Shown here in pieces: positions 8,308 through 16,163 of a stretch of DNA of 64,000 bases (within the stretch, counting starts at the first letter, position 1; each line of letters opens with the position of its first letter). Source of the DNA: RH-AL1 sp965198485 (lineage in GTDB: Bacteria > Pseudomonadota > Alphaproteobacteria > Rhizobiales > Beijerinckiaceae); assembly GCA_965198485.1 (NCBI GenBank), contig CBDAPQ010000005.1:3286001-3350000 (forward strand), given 5' to 3'. Below the pieces are notes generated by a model, which was given only the letters and a program-made list of their open reading frames with translations, had not been told where the DNA came from and searched no databases. The translations under genes were made by a program, and so were the position numbers.

Positions 8308-9447
8308 TCAGGCGAAATAGGCCTCGATGATCCGGCGGTAGATCGCGGTCAGCGCCGCCAGGTCAGCGACGGGGACGCGCTCGTCCACCATGTGCATCGT
8401 GTCGCCCACCAGGCCGAGCTCGACCACGGGGCAGACGGCCTGGACGAAGCGCGCGTCCGAGGTGCCGCCGCCGGTCGAGGGCTCGGGCCTGGCGCCGGTC
8501 TCCGCCGCCACCGCCGCCGCAACGAGGTCGGTGAAGGGCGAGGCCACCGTCAGGAACGATGGCGCGTTGCAGGGCAGGACGTCCAGCCGCACGTCCGCTC
8601 CGGCGGCGGCGCAGCGGGCGCGGCCCTCGAGCTCGTTGGCCAGGCTCGGCGCGCTCCACGTCTCGTTGAAGCGGACGTTGAAGGCGGCGGTGGCCCGGCC
8701 GGGGATGACGTTGGTGGCAGGATTTCCCACGTCGACGCTGGTCACCTCCAGGTTGGAGGCCTCGAAATGCGCGGTGCCGGCGTCGAGCGGCTCGCCCAGC
8801 GCCGCCAGCACCCGCAGCAGCGCCGGGACGGGATTGTCGGCCTTGGCGGGATAGGCGACGTGGCCTTGCCGGCCGGTGGCGACCACGCGACCGTTGAGCG
8901 AGCCGCGGCGGCCGACCTTGATCGTGTCGCCGACCCGCGCCCGGCTCGTCGGCTCGCCGACGATGGCGTGGTCGAACCGCTCGCCCCGCGCCACCGCCCA
9001 GTCCAGCAGCCGTGTCGTGCCGTTGACCGCCGGCCCCTCCTCGTCGCCGGTGATCAGCAGCGCGATCGAGCCGGGCAGCGGCCCGCGCGCCAGGGCGGCC
9101 AGCGCCGCCGCCACGAAGCAGGCGATGCCGCCCTTCATGTCCTGAGCGCCGCGGCCGTGGAGCACGCCGTCCTCCACCGTGCCGGCGAAGGGACCGTGCC
9201 GCCACGCCTCGACCGGCCCCGGCGGCACCACGTCGGTGTGGCCGGCGAAGAGCAGGCAGGGCGCCGCCGTGCCGATGCGGGCGTAGAGGTTGTCCACCTC
9301 CGCCGTGCCCTCGGCGGCGAAGGGCACGCGGTGGGTGGAAAAGCCGGCGCCGGCCAGCACCCCCTCCAGCAGGTCGAGCGCACCGCCCTCGGCCGGCGTC
9401 ACCGAGGGGCAGCGCAGCAGCGCCTGCGCCAGGGCCAGCGCGTCCAC
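8308..9447 (-). CDS. dapE: Succinyl-diaminopimelate desuccinylase
   Basis: This 379-residue zinc amidohydrolase removes succinate from N-succinyl-LL-diaminopimelate in the lysine and mDAP pathway. Start region MDALALAQALLRCPSVTP and the metal-site motifs FAGHTDVVPPG, HGRGAQDMKGGIACF and ITGDEEGPAVNGT are clear, followed by the substrate region GRRGSLNGRV. It starts with GTG directly after the stop of the L,D-transpeptidase (TAGGTG on the minus strand), so the two genes are translationally coupled. The pairing makes sense because L,D-transpeptidases cross-link two mDAP residues and DapE is needed to make mDAP. Confidence 0.95.
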   Translation of the reverse strand: MDALALAQALLRCPSVTPAEGGALDLLEGVLAGAGFSTHRVPFAAEGTAEVDNLYARIGTAAPCLLFAGHTDVVPPGPVEAWRHGPFAGTVEDGVLHGRGAQDMKGGIACFVAAALAALARGPLPGSIALLITGDEEGPAVNGTTRLLDWAVARGERFDHAIVGEPTSRARVGDTIKVGRRGSLNGRVVATGRQGHVAYPAKADNPVPALLRVLAALGEPLDAGTAHFEASNLEVTSVDVGNPATNVIPGRATAAFNVRFNETWSAPSLANELEGRARCAAAGADVRLDVLPCNAPSFLTVASPFTDLVAAAVAAETGARPEPSTGGGTSDARFVQAVCPVVELGLVGDTMHMVDERVPVADLAALTAIYRRIIEAYFA

Positions 9448-10632
9448 CTAGTTCGCCAGCAGCGCCGGCCGCATCGGCGCAGCGCCGGCGATCAGCGCGG
9501 CGCCACCCGAGGGGCTGCGCCAGGCGTAGCCCGCCGGTGCCGCGGCGAAGGCCCAGGGGCCCATCGATCCCCCCGGCTCGGCCACGTGCGCCCGCAGCAG
9601 CAGCACCGCCGCCGCCGCCGGCCGCGGCTCCGGCGCCCAATCCGCCTTCACCACCACGAGCGGCGCCGGCTTCAGCCGCGGCGGCCGGTGCCCCGGCACC
9701 AGGGTCACGTCGATCCCGGCGAAGGCCAGCGCCTCGGGCCGGCTCACCGTGCCGAGGTCGGCGCCCTTGGCCAGCAGCGCCTTGAAGATCGCGTTCTGCC
9801 CGCCGTCGGCGTAGGTGGTGCGCACCGCGGCGCTGCCGTCCTTGACCAGCTGGGCGATCCTTGCCAGCTCGGCGGCGTGGTAGGCCTTCGCCGCCGCCTC
9901 CCGCGCCGGGTCGGCCGAGGGCGCGAAGGCGTAGCGCCCGGCCTCGACGTGCCAGTCGAGGATCTCGCCCGTCGCCTCGAAGCGGTCCGAGCCCTCCTTC
10001 AGCTGGCGCCAGAAGTCGATGTCGGGGTCGTCGCGGTAGAGCGCCATGTTGGCGGCGCTCATGTGGAAGGGATAGGCCTGCAGCTGGAATGCCGGCTGGC
10101 CGCCCTTCAGCGCGTCGCGGGCGATGGCGTAGAGCTCGCCCACGGCGTGGTCGGTCATGGCGAAGCAGCCCATCGACGAGCAGGTGCCGTGCACCATCAC
10201 CGCCGAGCCCGACCAGCCGTGGGCGCGGTCGTAGGCGTTGGGGAAGCCGGTGTCGAAGCTGAGGTAATAGTGCGAGTTCGGGTTCATCTGCCGCGGGCCG
10301 ACGGGGTAGAACCCCTCCGGCGTCTGCCGGTCGCCGCTCCTGTGCTTGGGGCCGAGCTGGCCCGACCAGCGGCAGATCGGGAACGCCTTGATGAAGACGA
10401 AGCGCCCGGCCGAGGTCTGCTTCCACACCTCGATCTCGCTCTCCTTCTTGTAGGAGCGCAGCACCAGCGGCGCGGCCGGCGAGGTCCCCTTGGCCGCCAT
10501 GATCGCGACGATCGCGGGCGGGATCGGCGCCAGAGCCTTGCCCGGTCCGCCTTGGCCCGGCTCGGCCCAGGCGGAGGTGGCGGCGAGGAGGGACGCGGCG
10601 AGCGGCGCGAGGCGCGGGACGGGCGGGATCAT
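9448..10632 (-). CDS. L,D-transpeptidase family protein (YkuD/YafK-like)
   Basis: A 394-residue exported protein with an N-terminal signal (MIPPVPRLAPLAASLLAATS, cleavage near AWA-EP). The YkuD-type catalytic region shows DRQTPEGFYPV, an upstream His in VMVHGTCSSMGCFAMTD and its catalytic Cys (SMGCFAMT), as in the larger YafK-type subfamily. Such enzymes form 3-3 peptidoglycan cross-links or attach proteins to peptidoglycan. The ATG at 10632 follows AGGAAGGAGCCC. The C-terminal 150 residues are Ala/Pro-rich and not recognised. It is the first gene of a coupled pair with dapE. Confidence 0.87.
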   Translation of the reverse strand: MIPPVPRLAPLAASLLAATSAWAEPGQGGPGKALAPIPPAIVAIMAAKGTSPAAPLVLRSYKKESEIEVWKQTSAGRFVFIKAFPICRWSGQLGPKHRSGDRQTPEGFYPVGPRQMNPNSHYYLSFDTGFPNAYDRAHGWSGSAVMVHGTCSSMGCFAMTDHAVGELYAIARDALKGGQPAFQLQAYPFHMSAANMALYRDDPDIDFWRQLKEGSDRFEATGEILDWHVEAGRYAFAPSADPAREAAAKAYHAAELARIAQLVKDGSAAVRTTYADGGQNAIFKALLAKGADLGTVSRPEALAFAGIDVTLVPGHRPPRLKPAPLVVVKADWAPEPRPAAAAVLLLRAHVAEPGGSMGPWAFAAAPAGYAWRSPSGGAALIAGAAPMRPALLAN

Positions 10633-10948
10633 GGGCTCCTTCCTGCAGGCATTTCGCGGCGGGCGAAAGGCGAATGTGCTTGCCGCCGCGCCCCGCGATG
10701 TCTAGGTAACATAACCGATCCCGCGCGGCGCGTCCACCCCCTGGCGCTCCTCGCGGGCTCGGCGCGGCTCGCCGCGAGCCCTGACATGTGACCCCGCCAA
10801 AGTCGCGCTACCGCGACAACATCAAGGGCCGCTGTCAGGGAACGGCGACACAAAAGAGGGCCTTCGGCGCGTACCGCGACAAGGCCCGAAACCGCGGGGC
10901 CGTTCGGCCACATGCCGAAATTTTCATCCGGGGTCGGAGGCGGAACGC
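10633..10948 (+). other. Intergenic region, divergent promoters expected
   Basis: About 316 nt separate the divergent L,D-transpeptidase and the HTH regulator. It contains a GC-rich partial palindrome around GGGCTCG...CGAGCCC (about 10757-10783) and a ribosome site (GGAGG) just before 10949. I see no gene or RNA in it. Confidence 0.5.
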
Positions 10949-11425
10949 ATGGATCCCTGGTCGAAGGAGGCCGCCTGGGCGGCGGCGAAGAAGCCCCGCA
11001 AGCGCATCACCCTGCCCAAGGCGCCCAAGCCGCCGCCGCGCGACGCGCTCGCCCGCCCGCTCGGCACCATCCGCGAACTTGGCGAGTTCGTCGGCGAGAT
11101 CCGCCTCGGCCTGGGCATCCCCCAGACCGCGCTCGCCGCCCGTGCCGGGGTGAGCCGCCAGTGGCTCGTCGCCCTGGAATCCGGCCGCCCGACCGTCGAG
11201 GCCGGCAAGGTGCTGCAGACCCTGGAGGCCCTCGGCTTCGAGATCGTCGTCACCCCCTACGACCCGCCACCCCCGTGGATGATGCGCGCCGTGGTGGCGG
11301 CGGAGCTGAAGCAGGCAGTCCGGGCGAAGGCGGCGCGGGTGCGGCGCAACACCGGGCGACGGGCGCTGGCGCGGCTGTCGCGGCTGGCGGGGAATGGACG
11401 GGGTGAGGGGTTGGATTTGGATTGA
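10949..11425 (+). CDS. XRE-family HTH protein, HipB-like, orphan
   Basis: A 158-residue protein. A basic N terminus (KKPRKRITLPKAPKPPPRD) leads to a helix-turn-helix at about residues 47-100: IRLGLGIPQTALAARAGVSR, QWLVALESGRPTVEAGKVLQ, then TLEALGFEIVV, the usual end of HipB-type antitoxins. A basic C-terminal tail follows (KAARVRRNTGRRALARL). A ribosome site (CGGAGGCGG) precedes the ATG. No HipA-like kinase gene is next to it; the next gene, on the opposite strand, is the SIR2-kinase. It may be an orphan antitoxin, or a regulator of its neighbour; the sequence does not decide. Confidence 0.85.
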   Translation: MDPWSKEAAWAAAKKPRKRITLPKAPKPPPRDALARPLGTIRELGEFVGEIRLGLGIPQTALAARAGVSRQWLVALESGRPTVEAGKVLQTLEALGFEIVVTPYDPPPPWMMRAVVAAELKQAVRAKAARVRRNTGRRALARLSRLAGNGRGEGLDLD

Positions 11426-11482
11426 AAGCGTGATTTGCTATTTATAAGAGTTAGTCGCGCCGGCCATTCTCAATGATCTTCT

Positions 11483-11743
11483 TCAGCGCAAAATCGAATC
11501 CTGGAGAGCATAGCCGCGGATACTTGAACTTACGATCTTCGCGCTTTTCAATAGTACTCTACCGCCACTACCATTTGCGATCCAGGAGATTGCGATAGAA
11601 CACTGGATAGAAACAAGGCTCAGGTTTGCAGAAATACTTACACCACCAAGCCGCGGATCTTTCTTTTTCAGCTCCCATTCTGAACTAATCACGATCTTCG
11701 CAGCCTTTTCGATAGTATCCTCGACGTACCGCCTAATATGCAC
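11483..11743 (-). pseudogene. Out-of-frame C-terminal extension of the SIR2-kinase gene
   Basis: This frame overlaps the end of the SIR2-kinase reading frame by 55 nt and continues about 87 codons further. It reads HIRRYVEDTIEKAAKIVISS, EWELKKKDPRLGG and SIAISWIANGSGG. A one-base shift near 11740 would join it to the larger gene so that ERKIADA runs into VHIRRYVED, which is more natural than the Arg/Ser-rich end the main frame has. It repeats the ISWI(D/N/A)NG motif of the main frame. I read it as the lost tail of the same protein rather than a separate gene. Confidence 0.55.
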
Positions 11744-11813
11744 GCGTCTGCGATTTTTCGTTCTACCATACCATTGTCGATCCAGGAGATGGTAAGCTCG
11801 ATTGTAGAACGAC
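11533..11813 (-). repeat. Diverged tandem duplication inside the SIR2-kinase 3' end
   Basis: Two related segments lie at about 11533-11615 and 11692-11813. Both contain CGATCTTCGC, a CTTTTC(A/G)ATAGTA block and a TACCATT(T/G)(G/T)CGATCCAGGAGAT block, in the same order. The second is about 40 nt longer between the blocks. At the protein level the copies give ISWIANGSGG and ISWIDNGMVE. The duplication suggests a repeated small beta-rich module at the C terminus of the protein. Confidence 0.55.
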
Positions 11814-13956
11814 GATCATCACAAACGCTTTCGACAGTCACTCCACTAGAGCCTTGAAGATAAAATCTGAGACCTTGGCGATCCGACAGGTATCGATCCG
11901 CGCCTACAAGGTGCGCAATCAGTTCCTCCGAAAACAAACGAGCATCATCTATGTTAGAGGGATCGATGATAGCCGCCTCTATACTTGTGATTTCAGCTAT
12001 GATTTGCCCAAAGTCTAATCGCCTACTCTGAAGATCGTCCGTGCAGGTCTCTATCAAACGACTTAGCCTCTTCGGGGCAGAGATCCACTTCTCTTCATAG
12101 CTGCGTCTCACCGCCTGATATATTATTCCGGACCACTTTACGTCGAGATAAGCATTAATTTGAGGATGATTATGTCCAAAGATGTAAAATGCAGTCATGC
12201 CAATTCCATAACTGTCAACAAGAGTACTTCTACTAAGAGAAAGCTTATTTGGATTAATCTGTTCGGGTGCCAAATAGGCAAAATCGTCACGCGCCTCGAA
12301 AAGAACATCTTTTTCGAGAGAGTCTTTATGCCACGACATGTCAAAATCTAAAACGACTATGTCTGGTTCAAAATCACGTTCGTAGGCATAATGTTGAAGC
12401 ATTATGTTCGACGGTTTAAGGTCCCTGTGCAAAACTGTCTCTGGAAGAAGGTGAGCCTTACGGACTATCGAAGCAACCTGCTTAAGTATCCGGAGTTTCG
12501 TTAGCCACCCCATAGGCGGTCCGGTGCGGACCGCTCCTTCTAGACTGACACCATCTATGAAATCCATTACTATTGTTGGTGGGACCTCATAAGCGGACTT
12601 AAACCCAATCATGCCTGAAATTTTCGATTTTGCTATAATCTGCATCGATTTGACGCCTCGACGAAAAGCGCCAAGCATGTCTGTTTTATTGTGGATGGCT
12701 TCTCGAAGGATTTTGACAGCTGAAAGGCCAGTCTTGTCTTCGGATAGATAGACCTGTCCAAAGGTGCCTTCCCCAAGGGCAGGAAACGAGAGCGGCGCGT
12801 CAAACCAAGCAACATCAGGTTCTGTCTCCGAGAGGTAATACGAATTATGGACAGCTCTTGAGTACTCTTTCAAAAATTCTTCGAATATTTTATAATGTTC
12901 ATCGGTAGGGCTAGAACTCAACAAGCTCGAGATTTTATCGTTGAGGAACTTCCTAATATCGTCCGGCGCTAGCGCTGCGGCTTCGCTTGGAGATAGGTCG
13001 AGGCGCGATGAGAAAAGTTTCTGCCGCGTTGCGGGCGGAAGTAATTCCTCTCTGACCGAAAAGCCATTACAGTCTTTCACAATCGCATCGAGAACAGCTT
13101 CGTGAGAAGGATTTGCTTTATAAACAATTACCCGTATATAGTTGTCATTAGCCCATCCAAGCAGCCTATCATCCGTTCGGTTCGTGAGCCAAAATAACGA
13201 AGGCGGCCGAAAACCTTCCTCTCTCCACTCGATTAGCTTTCCAGAAAGCGCTACATCGTCGGCGCTAATGCCGTAGAAGAGGACCCTACAAAACGAGTAA
13301 AGATACTGAAGGAACATAGAGTGGCTTGGATCTTTTTGCAGCGACTGAAGATCGTCGTAATCAAGTATCCACGATGGAGCGTCGTTGATATGTCCATGCA
13401 GATATACAAGATAAGGATCAGCGCTTTGAAGTAAATCTAGCCGTTTTACTATCTCTTTTCCATATATTGGTGTTTGTACATCATTGGGTCGAAGCTCTGT
13501 TAAAGCTTGGCTGGCCAAATTATCTAAGTTAAGGCTGACTACGCCACGAGGATTAAGACCGAGGATTAGTCTGTAGCTTCTTGGAAGCTCAGTACCTCTA
13601 GTAGGAGTAAGAGCTTGCCTCACGACGGTGGTAAAATTAGCAGATCCCAACAATTCTTTGTAAAGCTTAAACCTTATCCAAGGATCAGATGCTTTCCGCG
13701 CCGTTTCGAACCTAGACCGAAAACTATAAAGTTCGTCTCCAATCTTATTGTAAGCGCTTACAGTCTTCTCGCACTCATTTTCCAGTGCTTTAGATAAACC
13801 TTCCCAATTAGGCAGCCCCGCGGGCATACTTAAGCCGGACCCTAAAATGATGACTAATGGCGCCTTCTTCTCCGAATGAAAGCGGCGAAAAACATCATAC
13901 GACGTCTGCCCGAGCACGCCAGCAGCTTCTAACAACTCTGTCGATGTTGGCGCCAT
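11689..13956 (-). CDS. SIR2-like / Ser-Thr protein kinase fusion, candidate defence protein
   Basis: A 755-residue fusion. Residues about 30-300 form a SIR2-like domain: VIILGSGLSMPAGLPNWEGL (35-54, NAD-binding loop), SLNLDNL (141-147), LHGH with the likely catalytic His187, and VLFYGISADDVALSG (225-239). Residues about 390-650 form a complete Hanks-type kinase: GEGTFGQVYL glycine loop, Lys415 in AVKIL, HRDLKPSNIML (510-520), DFD in place of DFG (537-539), APEQ (563-566) and DSYGIGM. A further 100-residue C-terminal region is not recognised and appears cut by a frameshift. SIR2 domains in defence systems usually deplete NAD+ to stop infection; a kinase could sense or control that. Base composition is clearly more AT-rich than neighbours. 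The start ATG has a weak ribosome site (GGAAAAG). Confidence 0.85.
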   Translation of the reverse strand: MAPTSTELLEAAGVLGQTSYDVFRRFHSEKKAPLVIILGSGLSMPAGLPNWEGLSKALENECEKTVSAYNKIGDELYSFRSRFETARKASDPWIRFKLYKELLGSANFTTVVRQALTPTRGTELPRSYRLILGLNPRGVVSLNLDNLASQALTELRPNDVQTPIYGKEIVKRLDLLQSADPYLVYLHGHINDAPSWILDYDDLQSLQKDPSHSMFLQYLYSFCRVLFYGISADDVALSGKLIEWREEGFRPPSLFWLTNRTDDRLLGWANDNYIRVIVYKANPSHEAVLDAIVKDCNGFSVREELLPPATRQKLFSSRLDLSPSEAAALAPDDIRKFLNDKISSLLSSSPTDEHYKIFEEFLKEYSRAVHNSYYLSETEPDVAWFDAPLSFPALGEGTFGQVYLSEDKTGLSAVKILREAIHNKTDMLGAFRRGVKSMQIIAKSKISGMIGFKSAYEVPPTIVMDFIDGVSLEGAVRTGPPMGWLTKLRILKQVASIVRKAHLLPETVLHRDLKPSNIMLQHYAYERDFEPDIVVLDFDMSWHKDSLEKDVLFEARDDFAYLAPEQINPNKLSLSRSTLVDSYGIGMTAFYIFGHNHPQINAYLDVKWSGIIYQAVRRSYEEKWISAPKRLSRLIETCTDDLQSRRLDFGQIIAEITSIEAAIIDPSNIDDARLFSEELIAHLVGADRYLSDRQGLRFYLQGSSGVTVESVCDDRRSTIELTISWIDNGMVERKIADACILGGTSRILSKRLRRS

Positions 13957-14070
13957 GCTCTTTTCCGATCCGACGATGCCTTAAACCAAGTATGTTTTCA
14001 ATCTTCAGGCTTAAATGAGGAGAACACAACCTGGGCAAGTAGCACCTGCGATGTGGTCGGCCGCTCGAAC

Positions 14071-14388
14071 TCACCAGATCGCGACTAGGTTGGCGTCGGT
14101 CGCCTCGCTCAGTCGGAGCGCGAGCGGGATGCCTGCCGCCCCAAGCGCGGCAATGCCGGCGACGTCGAAGTCCTTGATCCGTCCGGATGCGACGTCGGCG
14201 AGACCGTGCGCGATGTCGCTGCGAAGCGACGCTAGAGCGTCGTCGACCGGCGCACGCCTAGCCCGCCACTCCTTGATCGCTGCGCGCACGACGTCGCTTT
14301 CGTTCTGGAACTCTCCGGCGCGCACTAGGGCGCTCATGGCAGAGGCGACAGCGGCCGGAACCGCAACGTTGGTTTCGTTGGGTGGCAT
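14071..14388 (-). CDS. ParD-like ribbon-helix-helix antitoxin, orphan
   Basis: About 105 residues starting MPPNETNVAVP. The segment SALVRAGEFQNESDVVRAAI with KEWRARR is the dimerisation and DNA-binding region of ParD/CopG-type antitoxins, and DDALASLRSDIAHGLADVAS resembles the toxin-binding tail. The C-terminal 30 residues (AALGAAGIPLALRLSEATDA) are unusual for ParD. A strong GAGGAG site lies 6 nt before the ATG at 14388 (another ATG is immediately upstream at 14391). No ParE-like toxin is encoded on either side, so it is an orphan antitoxin or a relic of a toxin-antitoxin pair. Confidence 0.72.
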   Translation of the reverse strand: MPPNETNVAVPAAVASAMSALVRAGEFQNESDVVRAAIKEWRARRAPVDDALASLRSDIAHGLADVASGRIKDFDVAGIAALGAAGIPLALRLSEATDANLVAIW

Positions 14389-14491
14389 CATCGACTCCTC
14401 GGCGGTGTCGCAGTGTCGCTTAGCGCCCCCACTGCGCACACGCGCCGGCCGCACAGCGGCAGATTGAGCCCTACAAGGAACGGCCGATCCG

Positions 14492-14579
14492 AAACCCTCC
14501 AGGAACGCTTGTCAATGATCTGCGGCCGGCGGAGCCGGCGCCGCTTCGCGGCGTCATTGACAAGCGTTCCTAAGGGTTT
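14492..14579. repeat. Large inverted repeat (stem about 26 bp)
   Basis: Left arm 14492-14518 includes AGGAACGCTTGTCAATGA, and right arm 14554-14579 includes its exact complement TCATTGACAAGCGTTCCT; outside this 18-bp perfect core the match continues as AAACCCT/AGGGTTT with mismatches. The roughly 35-nt loop is GC-rich and itself self-complementary (GGCGGAGCCGGCGCCGC). It lies between the ParD-like gene and rimI. It could be an attenuator, a palindromic mobile element such as a MITE or REP, or the scar of an excised element. Confidence 0.75.
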
Positions 14580-14669
14580 GCCCTGCCGCCGTGCCATCCA
14601 TGACTATGCCGCCCGGTCCGCGCCGGGCGCAGAACGCCGGTTGTCGCAGGCGAGCGGCCCTTACCCAAG

Positions 14670-14794
14670 CTCCTCATGGTGAGAAGACCCGCAGGGCTGT
14701 CTCGAACCACGCACAGGCGTGCCGTGCGGAATGGTCGGGCGGCGCGATGGTGCGTGGTTCGAGACGGCGCTTCGCGCCTCCTCACCATGAGGGA
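14670..14794. repeat. Intergenic palindromic repeat, rhizobial type
   Basis: Left arm 14670-14714 runs from CTCCTCATGGTGAG to CTGTCTCGAACCACGCAC; right arm 14750-14794 runs from GTGCGTGGTTCGAGACGG to CTCCTCACCATGAGGGA. The arms are inverted copies with internal divergence (CCGCAGGG against GCGCTTCGCGC). This 'tcgaaccacgc ... cctcatggtgagga' pattern resembles dispersed palindromes common between genes in Hyphomicrobiales. It probably forms a long hairpin in RNA and may end transcription of rimI (stop at 14831) on the minus strand. Confidence 0.7.
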
Positions 14795-14830
14795 GTTGGG
14801 CGAGGCCCCATCCGCCCTTCCCCAACCCGG

Positions 14831-15331
14831 TCAGCGCAGGCTGCGGCGGAGGATGAAGGCGAGGGCGGCGTCGCCGTCGGGTTTGCGGTAGTAGGACTTG
14901 CGCTCGCCGACGCGCTCGAAGCCGAAGCGCTTGTAGAGGGCCAGCGCGGAGGCGTTCTGCGCCTCGACCTCGAGGAACCAGCTCTTGGCGCCGGCCTGCT
15001 GCAGCTGCTCCATGTTGGCGCGCATCAGCTTGCCGGCGATGCCCTGGCCACGCTTCCTCGGCTTGACGGCGATGGTCAGGATCTCGGCCTCGTCGGCGGC
15101 GAGCCGACTCAGGATGAAGCCCTGGACCTCGCCGGCCTTGCCCAAGGCGCCGCCAGCTTTTCCAAAAGCGCCGTCGGCGTAGGTGGTGGTGGCGGCCAGC
15201 AGCGTCTCGAGGTCGTCGGCCGGCCAGGGATAGGTGAAGCACTGGGCGTGGACGCCCGCCGCCTCCTCCGCGTGATCGGCGCGGAGGCGGGCGAGGTTGG
15301 GACCGAAGCTCTTCTCGAACAGTCCGAACAT
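14831..15331 (-). CDS. rimI: Ribosomal protein S18-alanine N-acetyltransferase
   Basis: A 166-residue GNAT acetyltransferase that, by family, acetylates the N-terminal alanine of ribosomal protein S18. The acetyl-CoA loop is visible as VKPRKRGQGIAGKLM (about 89-103), followed by EVEAQNASALALYKRFGFE, the RimI/RimJ signature. A short internal near-repeat (FGKAGGALGKAG, about 56-67) lengthens a loop and is unusual. It starts 5 nt after tsaB on the same strand; the tsaB-rimI pair is widely conserved. Confidence 0.9.
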   Translation of the reverse strand: MFGLFEKSFGPNLARLRADHAEEAAGVHAQCFTYPWPADDLETLLAATTTYADGAFGKAGGALGKAGEVQGFILSRLAADEAEILTIAVKPRKRGQGIAGKLMRANMEQLQQAGAKSWFLEVEAQNASALALYKRFGFERVGERKSYYRKPDGDAALAFILRRSLR

Positions 15332-15336
15332 GGGGC

Positions 15337-16029
15337 TCAGGCCGGTGCGGTCGCCACCGCGACGGGCGCCGGCTGCGGCTTGGCGTCGGGCGCCTTGAGG
15401 TAGAGCGGGCGCGGCGGCGCGCTGCGCGGATCGGCGAGCAGGCCCAGGCGCGCGACGAAGGTGATGTCGGGCACGATCTGGTCGCCGACGATGTCGGCGA
15501 CGAGGCCGCGCTGCCAGGCCTCGATGGCGAGGATCGGCGCGCCGGAGCCGGCGAGGCGCAGCGGCCCCTCGCCGAGCTGGCCGATCGCCTCCTCCTTGGA
15601 GGCGAAGCGCGGCGGCACGAAGATCTGCCCGTCGGCGTGGAAGGCGGCGAAATAGACGTGGCCGTGGCGCGCGTCGACGGCGACCACCACCGTGCCGGCG
15701 CCCTCGTCGAGGATGAGTGGGGCGGCCAGCGCCGCCAGCGTCGACACGCCGACGGCGGGGATCGACCAGGCCAGCGCGATGGCGCGGGCGGCGGCGATGC
15801 CGACGCGCAGCCCGGTGAACGAGCCCGGGCCGACGGTGACGGCGACGCGGTCGAGCGTGGCGAAGCCGCCCTCGACGCGGCCGATCACCCGCTCGATCAG
15901 CGGGATCAGCGCCTCGGCGTGGCCGCGCTCCATGCCCATCGTCTCGGAGGCCTCGGCCCGCGTCGCGCCCTCGACGAGCACGCAGGCCGAGACCGCCGGC
16001 AGGGCCGTATCGATCGCCAGAATCTTCAT
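15337..16029 (-). CDS. tsaB: tRNA threonylcarbamoyladenosine biosynthesis protein TsaB
   Basis: A 230-residue protein starting MKILAIDTALPAVSACVL. TsaB is the non-catalytic partner of TsaD in making t6A37 in tRNAs that read ANN codons. Visible motifs are GHAEALIPLIERV, the GPGSFTGLRVGIAAARAIAL signature and VAVDARHGHVYFA. The ATG at 16029 was preferred over upstream codons because it opens directly onto the conserved ILAIDT strand. It precedes rimI by 5 nt. The remaining t6A genes are not in the window. Confidence 0.93.
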   Translation of the reverse strand: MKILAIDTALPAVSACVLVEGATRAEASETMGMERGHAEALIPLIERVIGRVEGGFATLDRVAVTVGPGSFTGLRVGIAAARAIALAWSIPAVGVSTLAALAAPLILDEGAGTVVVAVDARHGHVYFAAFHADGQIFVPPRFASKEEAIGQLGEGPLRLAGSGAPILAIEAWQRGLVADIVGDQIVPDITFVARLGLLADPRSAPPRPLYLKAPDAKPQPAPVAVATAPA

Positions 16030-16163
16030 TGCCACGACTGTGACCGTTTTGCGGTCGCCGGGCAATCGCTTCTCCGGCCAGGGGCCCGGTCGAAAGCCCG
16101 CGGCAAAAACGTGTTGGCGGCGCGCCCTTCCCAAACGCCCGCGCGCTTCCTAGAACCAGCACT

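Noticed and set aside
11426..14000. AT-rich composition of the island taken as a prophage or insertion sequence.
   Set aside because: No integrase, transposase, capsid or terminal repeat is visible; only one large gene fits.
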